A stretch of 64,000 bases of DNA from Akebia trifoliata (lineage: Eukaryota > Streptophyta > Magnoliopsida > Ranunculales > Lardizabalaceae). Location of the stretch: the NCBI GenBank assembly GCA_017979445.1, contig CM030705.1, forward strand, positions 16,447,040 through 16,511,039. Direction: 5' to 3'. Numbering within the stretch: position 1 is the first letter of the stretch; each line of letters starts with the position of its first letter. Shown here piece after piece: positions 35,842 to 48,935 of the stretch. The position numbers and the translations under genes are program-made. Below the pieces are notes generated by a model that had not been told where the DNA came from, did no database searches, and was given only the letters and a program-made list of their open reading frames with translations.

Positions 35842-38412
35842 AGTTGAGGTTACCACTCTTTAGTGGGGAGAAAAGGGTGCATAACACCTTCCCTTTTTTC
35901 CAATCAAGCCACTTACCCCGAATCTCATTGTTTGATTAGTTCCTATCCATCGAGAGTCACTAAAACGTCAAAAATGTCACTTTTTCAAAAAATGCACATC
36001 GGGTAACCATTCACACCCACTTATAATATGAATGGTGGCGACTCCAAACCATTGTAGATGTGGTCATCGTAATGACGAAATCACGTGTCTACAGTATCTA
36101 TTGCTTATTTTGATATATAAAATGAAATCCATGTTTAATGTTTCCATTTGATCAATTAGATTTGTATAAAAAGATAATGTTATAGTGAGTAATGATGATC
36201 GATGTAATATGAGTTTTAAAATATTTAGTTGCTCATCTCTGGCTATATGTACCAGTTAATCGTAGTTCTTATGTAAAATTTTGTATATTTTAAATGATTT
36301 AGTATGCTTATTCGTTCATGTTAGAAGAGGTTATTGGCAGAAATTGTGTTATTCCTTACTGGGTAACCATTGTTACTCACCATTTCCTTCTTTATTTTTT
36401 TTAGTTTCAGCTCCGAAGTTTAGCAAGGCAGGTATAGAGCACGAGTGAGAATCACCTGGTGGGTCAGATAGACAGCCAGAGTTCGTCACTTGGTGAGTAT
36501 TGGGGTTATTACCCCTAGTGGTGTCGACTTGTCTGAAAGTAATATAGATTTTGATTTTGAGTGTTAGGAATTTTGTTAGAGTGAGGAATTCATGTATAAT
36601 CATGTATATAAACTTCTTCTTTCGCATTCTGATTTTTGTAAGTTATTAGATGTATATAGGCTTCCGCTAGTATTATATTTTAAATGTATATATGTAGGAG
36701 TGTATGTCATTTATTAGGTGCAGGTTATACGCCTTGGAATGCTAACATAAACAGAGGAGACCATGCCGAAATTTCAAGGTGCCACCTAGTACCTTGAGAT
36801 CTGACATGGGGATTTGTGTTAGTGTTCGGCGGGGCGCCACAGCTCACCAGTCAATAAACTCTGATCGTCGATCTGATCGACCAGATACTTCTCAATTACT
36901 GACTCTACGCCTACCTCGGTAGCTGCAAGTACTGAAACTAAAAAAAATAGGAAGGAAATGGTGAGTAACAATAATTACCCAGTAGGTCGACAAGCAATTC
37001 CCACTAATAACCTTCCCTAAACATGATCGAATAAAGCATACTGAACATTTTAACATATGCAAGATTTTACAGAATAACATACGATCAACTGGTACATATA
37101 GCCAGGGATGAGCAACTAAACAGTTTAAAAGTTCCACATAACATCAATCATGCATACTCATTATACATTTGTCCTTTTATGCAAATACAGTTGACAACAT
37201 TGAAGTAATAGACATGCTTTTCAGTTTATAATTCGAAATATAACAACAGATACATAATACAAATGGTGGAGTATTGGAATTAAAGAGTTGGGATTCACGA
37301 CTGGATCGCTCCCAGTCAGGACATGATATTCCTCAATAACATCGTAGTTCCTAATTTTGTGGTTGGTCGTGTCTACCACGCTTGCGGGACCATTTATCCG
37401 GCTCAGGCTGGTCGTTTGACATGACCGTAAGCAATGGGTCTCTTTTCAATGTGTCAGAACGTTCGACTACTACTAGATTGTTAGTGATCACTGACTAATC
37501 ATCTTCGTCTATGCCTATCAGGCGTGCATGTGATTCCCAAATGACACTCCACTCGTATACGACCACCTTTACAATACACATCCACTGGTAAAGATAAGAA
37601 AGGAATGAACCCGGATTCCAGTTGTGACTCCACTCTCATACGCGTCCCATACCACGTATGAGTTTGGTGGTCCCTACCGTACATCCCAGGATAATGCACC
37701 CCTCCGGATGATGTGACGCACTATCCCTTCAAGCATTCACAAACCCTTTAACAGCTCACAAAATAGCTACGTATATATATGATTTTTTATTTAAAATAAA
37801 AAAGAAATTAACAAAACAGGGTTGAGAATAGATATCCAGTTCCTACCATGCAATCGTGGCCACCCGGCCTAAAAATAAACAACAGTACTCAGCGCAAGTA
37901 CTAACATAATCGAAAATAAACATGCAACCATTTCATTAATAACCTGGATATCCTTTCACCAACCTACACACAACATACAATATAAAATGCAGACATCACC
38001 CCTCGGGTGTGATTATGATATTTTATCGTTCATTCCCTTTTTCCATTCTCTCGACATTCTCACTTTTCATTTTTTCACATCGACCATCCATTTCCAATCT
38101 TTCGTAGTCATTCTTTTGGTCTTTCCATTGAAAACCATCAAAGTTTATAAAAAAAACAAGGTCCCGACGATGTACGGGACCAAAGCTGTTAAAACAGAGA
38201 AAGCTGGTGAAAATTTGACTAAGTGTCAGAAACTCAATTTTTCAAAGTTCTGGAAATTGAAAACAGGTTTTTCGAAATGAAAGTCTCGATCACGCGATTC
38301 GACACCATATAGTTTTTGTAATCTAATTTAAAGTTATGCGAAAGTTATTACATTTTGAAAACTTGTCGAAAAATACGTTTTGTTCTTGGCTGTCGACGGC
38401 AGAATCAGGATT

Positions 38413-38590
38413 CTGTCGGTGGAACCGACAGATTGGTCTTCGGCAGATGTCGGTGGGACCGACGGTCCTGCCAACAGCATAAAATTTCCTCGTGTTTCGT
38501 CGGTGGCAGAAGCTTCATTCTGTCGGTGGGACCGACAGAATGCCTTCGGCAGGTGCCGGTGGCACCGACCCTTCCCGCCTACAGCCTGAA
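38413..38590. repeat. GC-rich block with four small palindromes in C5
   Basis: Palindromes ctgtcggtggaaccgacag (38413), gtcggtgggaccgac (38449), ctgtcggtgggaccgacag (38520) and ggtgccggtggcacc (38552). The first two and last two form a ~107-bp tandem duplication with ttcggcag between palindromes. The block is far richer in G+C than its surroundings and is absent from the other C LTRs. The overlapping ORFs here are chance frames. Confidence 0.8.
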
Positions 38591-39642
38591 CCTCACTCGC
38601 GATTTTTGGATTTTTCGATTTCTTCTTTGGATCTTTGTTCCGTTCTTCCAACCCTCAACTCACCCACGAATTCAACATTTAAATCATAGATAAAACACAT
38701 CAAATCCTTATTTCTAGCATGATTTTCAATTCAAAACAAAGATTTCTACAATTTAAAACAAACAATAAGTTTTGTTGAAACAACCTAAATGCATATTTTT
38801 AGAAATCTAAAGTTACCAATAGGAATTGAAAGTCCCATACCTGGTTGTGGACGCCAAGGATACAAGCTAGCACTACAACTCAAGGTTGGATGGCTCGAGA
38901 GTTGAGGTTGGGCTGACTTGGATGCGAAACGAGTGAGGGTTTGCAAGGTATCCGACAATGACGTTCTCCTTCTCCTCTATAATGAAGTATAGACCTAGCT
39001 CCTAACTCGATGAAGCCCTCGGATGGAATGTGTCGAGGTTTACTCGAACTACCAGGCTGGTTTTGATGGAGGATGGAGAAAACGAACGAGAATGAACAAC
39101 CAAAGGTGGTGAAGTTGTAGCCCTCGTCGTGGTCGAAAACTTTACCTTCTTCGTCGAGGTTCAACTCGACTTCGTTCGTGCACAAACTTGATGGCAATGG
39201 GTTGAAATCCTAGGGTGGAGAAGTGGCTGTCATTTGGTCCCTTGGAGGAGAAGAGAAATGAAATAAAAGAAACTCTACTTTCCTTTAACTAATAGACTTG
39301 AGGGTAAACTTGTAATTTCCCTTCATGGTTTATAATTTTTGCGATAACTCGATTATTCGGACTCGAAAAATGACAAACGATTATACCATTCCGAATAATT
39401 TTTCTTTGCGGACCTAACGGTGTTATCAAATCTTTCCGATTCTTGCTCTAACAAAATTTCACTATTTCGGGTCCCACTTAACACGAAATTCGAGGATTTT
39501 ATAACTTTTTCATCCGAACTCGAATTCAAACTTGCTTACAGGCTAAAGTATATATATTACGATCGTTTTGAAACTAATGGTGAAGTCGATTTTCCTTGAA
39601 ATTAATCGTAATAAGATTCGAGTATTTTACTCTAAGTCTCTC

Positions 39643-41428
39643 TAAAGATCCCTCGATCCGCGGGGTCCGCGGATCAGCTTTTGACCCTTGAGATTTGGGA
39701 GTCGCCACCTAGTTATTACGGTCTAGGAACCGATCAATGACTCTAAACAGATAAAGGACTAATCTATAACAGAAAAAAACTGAATTCGGGGATCATAATA
39801 CGGGGTTGGAAAGTGTTAGGCACCAACCCCGCCTGGCCAAAGCCAGTCTCTACTAATTTCCCAAATAAGTTACATTGCTAAAAAAAAATAAAGATAATAA
39901 TAAAATAAAAAATAAGAAGTTATACCTTTCCGATAACAAAGACTTTGTTCCCTTAGATCCGACAAAAATTACTCCTTGTACCGTAATTCTTGCTTCGTTC
40001 TGTCTCCGGATTTGATTTCCGATCTCCGAGACAAGGTATCTCTTCTTTCTTGAATCTGAATTCTTTGAATTTATTAATAGATTTTGGGGTGTTCTTGAAG
40101 GACTTTTAGGTATTTTTTAGGCTAAAATCGAAGAAGGGATGTTAGGTAAGGAGTTGGGCTCCTAAACTAGGGTTTATGGGAGGTTAGGGAGGCTTTTAGA
40201 CCTACTTCTCTTAGGATTTATGATTTTATACAAAAATAGGGTGTGAGCACCCTTATTTATAGATTTTTTTAGGGGTTGATTTTTATGGAGTTAGTGTTTA
40301 ATTAGAGTTCTTTTAATTAGAATTGTGTTTTAGTTAAACTTGTTTTAGGTAGAGTTGTGTTTTAATTAGAATTGCTTTAGGTGGAGTTGTGTTTTAGTTA
40401 GAACTCTATTAGATTGAGTTATTATTTAATTAGAACTCTATTAAATAGAGTTATTATTTAATTAGAACTATATTAGGGTTTTGGCTTTTGGTCTTATTTG
40501 ATTGACTTTTAATATTTTGACTTTAATCTTAATTGATTGACTTTTAATATCTTGACTTTAGTCTTGCTTAATTGACTTTAATTTTGACTTTAGTCTTACT
40601 TGATTGAATTTAATATCTTGACTTTAGTCTTGCTTGATTTACTTTAAATTTTTGGAACACCCCCCTCTATTATATCTTTAATTCTTTGGACCCCCAAATG
40701 GAGGGGTCCTTACAAAAATATCTCACGAACCCTCAACAATTTTACTTGAAAGCCCGATTGATTGATTTTTTTCATTCAAAATTTTAAATTAATTTCACTA
40801 ATGTTTCACTTTAATTATTTAATATTTTATTTATTAATTTCGAAATTTTTAATTATGAAAATTGTGAATTACCGTTTTGCCCACGGAGAGGACTTTTCAC
40901 GTTTTAAGTCAGTTTTTAATGTTCTACGATGTTTTAGAATCGATTTTTCGTAAGGAATTCAATGGAACTATTGGTTTGTATCATTTCTGAAGTTTTTTTG
41001 TGTGAAATGATCGTGAACTTTATGAGGGGCATTTTCGTAATTTTGTTAAATTCTGTTAAAATTGGCGAAATGATTTATTTGATTTCGATTTGTTGTTTTA
41101 TGTGTTTGAATAAGTTTTCCTAATTGTAACGTAGGCTCTAGGGTTGTTTTGATGTTAGGGGTATTTTGATAATTTGGTCAATTTTTAGCGATTTTTATCG
41201 TGAAGCTTCTTTTCGTTTGCAAGATGATGATTTCTATGTTTCCAGAGTCGTAGTTTCCTAGCGTAGCGTGATTTCTAAGGTTTTGTCAGTTCGAGATACC
41301 TCATCCGGATTTCTGAAACACATCTGGTAACAAAATAAAGCAATGGAATACACATCCATCATTGGAAATCATTGCGATCAGGTTGACGAGTTGATTAATC
41401 AGGCGGATGCAAAAATGGGGTGTCTACA
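39643..41428 (-). repeat. A2 3' LTR
   Basis: Plus strand starts taaagatccctcgatccg (terminal tg altered to ta) and ends ggggtgtctaca. Same subrepeat structure as A1. The ORF at 40762-40953 is a chance frame. Confidence 0.88.
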
Positions 41429-41789
41429 GAAGCCCCTCTTTGGCAGAGGGTTGAAGCAAACTAGATAGCAAATCTATTTTGGTAGATAGTGCGATATCTG
41501 AATGTCAAAGCTAGTGACAGTTCATTTTGCAGCCTGATTTAACAATTCGTCAAGGTGTTCGGATCCTTGAGGGTAAAGCTCTCCCCGAATTAAAAAGTTG
41601 TCAGGTCCTTAAGCGTGAGCTCTTATTGACAATGTCAGATCCTTGAATTTTAGAGAATTCTCCCTGACTAAAAAGTGCAAGTGTGAGTGTATGTATTGTG
41701 TGAAACTGAGTAAAATCTGAGTAAAACAAAACTCGAGAAAATTTGAATAAGATTTGAGACAAATCTGAACAAAAATTGGGAAAAAGTTG

Positions 41790-42690
41790 AATGTCCTAGT
41801 CTACCTACACTGGGTGAAAGAGTAATGAATTTTTTTTTTGGGAGTCCTACTCTACTTGCCCAGGGTGAAAGGGTAAAAAGCTAATTTTTTTTAAGAAATT
41901 CTACTCTACCTATTCGGAGTGAAAGAGTAATAAACTAATTTTTTTGGGAAGTTCTACTCTACCTACTTGGAGTGAAAGAGTAATGAACTAAGCTTTTTGA
42001 GAGTCCTACTCTACCTGCCCAGGGTGAAAGAGTAATGAACTAATTTTGTTTTGGAAGTTCTACTCTACCTACTCGGAGTGAAAGAGTAATGAACTAAATT
42101 TTTTAGGAGTCCTACTCTACCTGCCCAGGGTGAAAGAGTAATAAACTAATTTTTTTGGGAAGTTCTACTTTACCTACTCGGAGTGAAAGAATAATGAACT
42201 AAGCTTTTTGAGAGTCCTACTCTACCTGCCCAGGGTAAAAGAGTAATGAACTAATTTTTTTGGGAAGTTCTACTCTACCTACTCGGAGTGAAAGAGTAAT
42301 GAATTAATTTTTTAGGAGTCCTACTCTACCTGCCCATGGTGAAAGAGTAATGAACTAATTTTTTTGGGAAGTTCTACTCTACCTACTCGGAGTGAAAGAG
42401 TAATGAACTAATTTTTTAGGAGTCATACTCTACCTACCCAGGGTGAAAGAGTAATGAACTAATTTTTTTGGGAAGTTCTACTCTACCTACTCGGAGTGAA
42501 AGAGTAATGAACTAATTTTTTGGGAGTCATACTCTACCTGCCCAGGGTGAAAAAGTAATGAACTATTTTTTTTGGGGGGGGGGGAAAGTTCTACTCTACC
42601 TACTAAGGGTGAAAGAGTAATGAACTAATTTTTTAGGAGTCCTACTCTACCTGCCCAAGGTGAAAGAGTAATAAACTAATTTTTTTTTTT
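41790..42690. repeat. Minisatellite of ~17 units (~51-54 bp) in the 3' region of A2
   Basis: Two alternating monomers make a ~104-bp dimer: tactctacctgcccagggtg... and tactctacctactcggagtg..., each followed by aaagagtaatgaactaa and a T-run. It is unrelated to the 34-bp array of A1, although it lies at the same place between well-matched flanks. A poly-G run lies near 42577. Confidence 0.9.
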
Positions 42691-44240
42691 AAAATAAAAA
42701 GTTGGATTTTATGAAGGTTTGGTAAATATTTTAACTCTCTTTGAATCTGAGGAGTTTTCAAAATTACTATCAAGAGGGTAACCTTTAATTCAAAGTTAAC
42801 CTTATCATTTGGGGTTGAAATTGACCAGACTTCAGAACCAAAATGCCCCTAGTTTGACAGGGAACATTGCACTGGGGATAATTGAGCATAATTTGAAAAT
42901 AAATACCCCTAATGTAAGGGGGAAAACTGTACTCTTTAGAAAAAGGAAGTGCCCTTGTTATGAAAGTTTGAAATCCTTGATTATCGTAAGCGCAATAAAG
43001 GTTTAACTTTTAATTTTGACTTTTTATATTGAAGATTTTGAGTCAGGCTCAAAGAAATTGGAACAAAATATTTCTTTCTGAAATTCATCATAGAATTTGT
43101 TCTTTCTCCCCGTCGGTTCGCTTAGGGACATGAAACTCTTCAGATCAATCATAGACGAGATACATGTATCCACTGAGTCTATATTTGGTTCAAACTGGGT
43201 ATTGAAACTTGGATCATTCGGACTTCTGATATTTCGGTTCGGACTGCCTTTTCAGCTTCTCAACTCAACTGAAATTTTCTTTTACTTTTTGATAGCTCTA
43301 AGTTTTGCCTAGATTGCCTATTCAGGTTTTCAATCTAGCGAGCATGCTCTAACTTTTGCCTAGATCACCTTTTTAGGTTTTCGATCTAGCGAGCTTACAA
43401 TTTTTTCTTTTTTCCTTGTTTTGATTGTTACCAAGGTCATCCTTTCAAATTTTTAACCTCGTGAGCTTGCCTTAATTTTTGCCTAAGTTGCCCTTTTGGG
43501 TTTTCAACCTAGCAAGCTCTTTTTTTTCTTCCTGTCTGAACTTCTGGAGTTGCTATCTGATCATGCTTTGCTATCTTCCTTGACTTTTCGCACGGTACTT
43601 AGGAGGACTTTTATACGTAGGCTTAGGACTGGGCATAAAAAGAAAGGAATCTTGAAGCTCAAAAATCCAAATGCCCCTTGTGTGGCATTTCCTTTTAAAT
43701 TATTTTCTTTTTCCTTGAATTTTCTTCCCTATTTTGACAATTTTTTCTATTGAATTTTTTTCTTTTTAGATTTTTTCTTTGTCGGGAAATCTATTTTTTT
43801 ATTTTGATGTGGTCGGGCCTGAAGTAACTTCTCAGGTTGCCTACGTACCTCAAATTTTTGGGATCAGACCAAAACGTAGTTCGGATTTTCCCTCCCCTAG
43901 GTTAGGTGATCAGGCTGAGAAAAAAAGGCATCATTTTTTTTTTGAAAAGGCTGCAAAGGGCTGAGAAAGGAGATAATGAACTGGGTAGTAGGAAAATTGA
44001 TTTGGCAAAAGATGGCCTCCTTAAATATAGTACCATTTGATCCCGTCAAGGTTGGTTGACTCTAGTAATTCGATTCTATCATGATCTTGAAGTCTGACAG
44101 TTTTTTCAGATAATATTTCCTTAATGATTGAATCTCTCTAATTGAATTCAAACTTTCTATGATCGAGGAAGAGTACTCAAAAAAATTTTGGGTAGTCTGA
44201 GGATTAAATCCTTGACTTATAAGTAATGAACTTTGACTTT
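42691..44240. other. A2 3' non-coding region
   Basis: Homologous to 28543-30200 of A1, with about four copies of the ~58-bp unit at 43290-43515 and the ggttgcctacgtacc block near 43840. ORFs at 42809-43006, 43097-43312, 43496-43753 and 43779-43964 lie antisense to the element and lack signatures. Confidence 0.65.
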
Positions 44241-44249
44241 CTTGTCAAA

Positions 44250-44700
44250 CATGCAAGTGACTCCTCTCCATTGACAGACCCAATCTGTTTCTAACAATTA
44301 ACTTCCATCAAGACCTTGAGATACAAGATTTTCCCTTTTAATCAGAAAGATTACTTCCATATCATACCAGAGTGACTCTAGGAGAAGACTGTATTGAAGT
44401 GTAATATGTCCATAATGTGAATGGTAACTTCTCTGGCCAATCTCGGTGTGATGTGTGATTGACATATTTTCATGATGATTGTCTTGAGATTTTTACTGGC
44501 TACTTCAACTATCCATCGATTTTAAAATTCCAGCACTGATACATTTTATAATCCTTCCTCTGACTATGTTAGTCAATTCTGATTTGTATATGTGGTGTTC
44601 TTGCAGGATGAGTATATATTTCATGTTGAACAACACTCCAAATTTAACCGACATATCCTCATAGGACCATGTAAGCAAGTTTTTTTAATTTTCTGAATAA
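44250..44700 (-). pseudogene. A2 pol debris (RT start and integrase C-terminal half)
   Basis: Minus-strand pieces align with 30215-30905 of A1: a WSYEDMS-like RT start near 44660-44690, then an integrase tail around the position of WTY.TS and GATPYS. More is lost than in A1: the DNGSYF region is absent. Frames are broken throughout. Confidence 0.65.
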
Positions 44701-45218
44701 ATTCATCATCTCTTTGTGCTCCTCTGGGGATAAGTTAGTTCCAATCTGAATTTTTTGGGAATTATTTTTGTTCCGAGGTCAATGACCTTTAGTTCCTCGA
44801 GCAAGACATTTATCTTCTCATTCAAGAGGGGGTTCCTTATTAGAGGAATTTCTCTTTGAAGCCAGTTATTAGTTAACTCGTTAATGCGCTCAAGGTATTC
44901 AAAAATTTTCTTTATTCAATTAAATCTAGATAGGGCGACTGACACCATTGTAGACTCGACAAACTAACTTGACTAGAACAAAATAAGAAATAAAAAGACA
45001 GACTTGATTACTGAATTGATAGAAAGAACTAGACTCAAGACTCATAAACAACTAAAGACAATTACCGACAACGAACTTGATTACAGACTGAGAACTCGAG
45101 AAACTATTTCTAAACGGTTGGACTGAGTCTTCTTCTTCAGATTCTTTGCATTCTTCAGACTTACTTCTTCTCTCTTGGCCAAGACTACGTTTGGTAGTGA
45201 AAACCTCATTAGGAACTG

Positions 45219-46619
45219 TCACTCTGGTAAGAGGGGGCTAGGAGGTTTATGATTAACTGATCGGATGAGAAGGTTTGGGTCAAACGAGAGTTGAGTATTG
45301 GATACCATGTTCAAAGTCTGAGGAGATTGGTAAATGGGTAGAGGGTTGGTAGTAACATTTGGCTGCTCAAGGGCAGGAACAGTAACTTTTTTGGCGTCAA
45401 TGAAGTCTTGAACTGTATGAAGAAGAGCAACGCAACGATCAGTGAGATGACCAGAATTTTGGTGAAAATCACAAAATAGGTTGGGATTGTTAGAAGTGAG
45501 GAGTGGATTTGGTAAAGGTCGAGGTTGGAGAGGTGCAATGAGACCTTTACTTAATAGTTTCTGAAAGACAATGCTTAAAGGCATACCAAGATTGGTAAAT
45601 TTCCTACGTGGTCGAGGTTAACTAAGGTTAACTTGGTTACTAGGTAAGATAGTAGATTGGACGGGTGTAATAGACGTATTGGCTACATAGGCGTGATCAG
45701 CGCTAGACTTGGAATTGGTGAAAGGATTTTTGAACTTGTTGTCCAAAGGATTGGAAAGGATTCCAGAAGCGAACGCATCTTCCAATTGGCTACCAGCTCA
45801 CAATAGAGACTCTAATGTAGGAAGGTATTGGGAGACTAGATGTCGGGCATACCCTTGTGAGAGGTTTTTTAAGATAATAATCACTTGCTCTTTCTCTGAA
45901 GGTCTATCCCACATTTATGCAGCCTTGGCCCTCCAACGATCGATGAAGTCAGTAATTGTTTCCCCATTCTTCTGTTTAGTTGACTCCAAGTCCCTTCTTG
46001 AAGTTTTAATTTTGGTACTATATTTGTACTGATGCCAGAAAGCCTTTGACATATTCTCCCATGTACCTACTGTAGTTAGATCTTGAGACATCAGCCATCG
46101 TAGAGCTGATCCTGACAGAGTTCGTTGAAACAGTAATGTCATATGTTCGTCGCTAAGCCCCATAGTGCGCATGTTAGTAACGTGCACTTTAAGATGCATT
46201 TTTGCACAACCTACCCCACTGAATTTGTCCATTTCAAGCATCACAAACTTCTCTGGCAGATGAATTATAGGAATACGATTCAGGACTTCAATGCCCGTTG
46301 CAATTTCATCGATACCCTTTATACTCTTCATAGCTGACTCTAGTTGAGACATTCTATTGGCTAACACTGGATTCTCATCAACATACTCTTCGTCTCCATA
46401 GAGTTCGAAGACTTCATGGGCACGTCTAGCTGTATTTTCTTCTACCATTTTTCCTTTAGGATCATCAATGAAATTGCCAGTTGATTTTGAAATCTGTTCC
46501 AACACTTCCACTTTGCCCTTTACACTGTTGATATCATTGGCAAAAGCTGTCAAAATCTTATGGATTTCTGTGAGCTTGGATTCTGAAGTCATTTCTGCCT
46601 GTTGACTTGGTACCAACAT
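45219..46619 (-). pseudogene. A2 gag polyprotein, single frame with three stops
   Basis: 467 codons in one frame from Met at 46619 to a stop at 45219, with in-frame stops at 45915-45917, 45798-45800 and 45618-45620 and no frameshift. The N-terminal ~100 residues look coiled-coil-like. The retrotransposon gag core follows with KFVMLEMDKFSG, LLFQRTLSGSALRW, TWENMSKAFWHQY and ITDFIDRWRAKAA. Near the C-terminus is a CX2HX4HX4C knuckle, CDFHQNSGHLTDRC, then VQDFIDAKK, a form usual for Tat/Ogre gag. The protein would form the particle shell and bind element RNA. Stops without frameshift suggest fairly mild decay. A1 has lost this region. Confidence 0.9.
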
Positions 46620-48915
46620 TCATTCTAACCGACTGGACTTACGACTCCAACTAGGAGGTGGACGCTTGAGTTTGGGTGCAATGATAACCCTGAAAACCCC
46701 ATCAAAGGTGGATTACTAGTTACGAACCCTAGAGTAGACTTTTAATAAATAGAGGTTTCTCTTTATAGCATGGGTTAAGTTAACCCTTAGATTCAAAATC
46801 TCTAACCAATGAAATATTTTGATCAAGAAATACTACATGAATATGATTTACTGATCTTGTTAAGTATGAAATATTCAGTCCATTAAATTAGACTGGCCGA
46901 TGCAAGGTGATTGGGACTATGTACCCATTTCAATTTGGGCCTGTTCGACCCAATGGATTTGAATATTCCACTTGCATCACTTTATCTAATATTTTTAAGC
47001 CAATTAGTTCAACCGGTTCATCTGTTGATCCATAAGATCCATTTACTAATGGGGCTAATTGATTTAACTTGATATTGACCAGTATGTCTCATCAATTAAG
47101 TTTATTGGGTTGGACCGATATTGCGAGTTTGATTGGAGTGGTGTGGACCGGTCCACCCACTTACCTTTTGATTGGATTATATAGAGCAACCCGGGAACAC
47201 CCACGATAAGTTCGAGTCGTGGCCTACAGAGGAGGTTTCTAGACTCTAAGCTTACTATATGCAATGCATTTTTATCTGGCCACCCTTGTCCAAATACACC
47301 TATATACCTCTCGATACATGGTGATTTGGTTTGATATACCGTATAGGTGATAATCTAAAACCTCAACTCACTTCTCTGAAGTCAAAAACAGCTAGTTTGA
47401 TCCCCAATTGAGAGGTGGCACACAATGCTGAGCAAGGGCCCACTTAAATACCTCTCGTCTAGAATAGACGTAGTCTATCCCCCTCGTACAGTAGGGTACA
47501 GCGGGGCAGAATCTCGCTTAGGCACCGGTTTTGACCAAAAAGTGCAATTGATATACTTGAATTATCTTTTATATACCTACGGGACGAGTCAAGAGTTGTA
47601 GCTTTCATAAATGGTTTGGCATCACACAAGGGGACCGACAACGTACTAGTACTACGTTGGCAATCAGGACATGTGACTGTGTGGCTCACAATAGGTCAAT
47701 GGCTCAGGTCGCTCCAGCCTGGGTGCATCAATATACCTCTCAGAATCACCTGATCAGACGGTATTGATGCCCCAGTTTGATATATCCTAAGGTACGTGAC
47801 TGGAGTTGTGATTTTCATAAATGACGTCGCATCTCCGAAGAGACCGGGCCACGCACTACTGCCACGTTGGCTATATAGGACGTATAAGTGTGCAAAACAG
47901 TAAACGTGCATGTGGTGTGTATAACACAAGGTGGGGTGTGCCCGGGGCCTTTTCAAATAAATGGGTCCATAGGCCTAATCAAACCATCACAACATGAATA
48001 TCATATGAATATTACGCACATAATTCATCACATCAAGATTAAGATCAAAGCATGCACATCAAAAAATATCTATCAAGATCATGGCAAATCAATTAATGAG
48101 CATGGCATATAATAATTGATCGAACAAACATTGCAATAGGCATAATTTTTATAATTTTTAAGGTCCAATCAATGATCACTTTTGGGTGATCCAAAATAAA
48201 TCGAGATTCCAATACATGTTACATTGATGATAGAATAACAATGGTTGAGATGAGCTCACTCTCAGGAATATTAATTGTGCTAACATTAGATAAATTCGGA
48301 TTTTCTGTGAATTAGGAAAATACAATCCGAACTTGTATCGATGATATCTAAGGCTCTCGATAATGAAATCGAGTGAAATCAGATTCTAAATTAATCTACT
48401 CAATAAGATCTACATTTTATTAATAGGTGCCCAGACTTAGTTCTCACTAGAATGTTCTGTAAAAACGTTATAACATTGTTGTCCCAACCTTCATTCAGCA
48501 ACAAATCCAGATTTACAGATTGAGCTTGCATCGATGATATCTAAAGCTTTCGATAATGAAATTGAGTGAACTCAGGTTCTAAATTAATCTACTCGATGAG
48601 ATCTACATTTTATTAAGAGGTTCTTAGACTTAATTCTCACTAGGATGTTCTATAAAAATGTTTTAACATTGCTATCCCAACCTTCATCATTCCATCATTT
48701 TCATATGTCAATTTGAATATTTCATTATTTAGGGATCATCAAAAAGTGATCCTTAATTGGACAAAAATGTAATACCCAAAATCATCCACAATCAAGTCAC
48801 AAAAATAAATAAATAGAAAAAAATAAATAAAATAAATCGAACTAAATAATAAAAAAAACTAGGTCATCTTGGCAATGCTCCCATACTTGGGGTTTTTCAA
48901 GTTTGATCCTCAATA
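46620..48915. other. A2 5' leader, with two ~192-bp repeat units at ~48330-48700
   Basis: Non-coding sequence between PBS and gag, mostly parallel to A1. Repeat units start near 48330 and 48522. ORFs at 47064-47264, 47459-47689, 47696-47956 and 47888-48112 show no domain. Confidence 0.65.
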
Positions 48916-48934
48916 GTCCCCAATGGAGTCGCCA
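48916..48934 (-). other. A2 primer-binding site, tRNA-Arg type
   Basis: Minus strand tggcgactccattggggac, one base after the LTR end. It differs from A1 at three bases in the middle. Confidence 0.75.
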
Positions 48935-48935
48935 C

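Larger units (their letters stand above)
24052..36093 (+). mobile_element. B2: solo LTR, family B, interrupted by A1
   Basis: TGTAGACACCTC (24052) to cacgtgtctaca (36093), with exact TSD gtatc at 24047-24051 and 36094-36098. Own sequence is 24052-25550 and 35842-36093. Compared with B1 it lacks roughly 500 bp next to the A1 junction. A G-free stretch of ~200 bases occurs at 24760-24962, matching the G-free tract of B1. It lies inside LTR C4. Confidence 0.88.
21613..36841 (+). mobile_element. C4: solo LTR, family C, inserted in inverted orientation into C5
   Basis: TGTAAAATCCC (21613) to GGGGCGCCACA (36841), with flanks gctaa (21608-21612) and gctca (36842-36846), one mismatch. Own sequence is 21613-24051 and 36099-36841, ~3.18 kb; a ~171-bp tandem duplication at 22353-22694 explains part of the excess over other copies. 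B2 lies inside it. ORFs at 22218-22826, 22465-22755, 23253-23441, 23810-24025 and 36373-36627 are chance frames in LTR sequence. Confidence 0.9.

Noticed and set aside
38334..38693. Overlapping ORFs on both strands as genes
   Set aside because: They follow from the GC-rich palindromic block in solo LTR C5, occur in several frames on both strands, and have no domain.
45709..46032. 107-codon plus-strand ORF
   Set aside because: It is the antisense shadow of the A2 gag frame.
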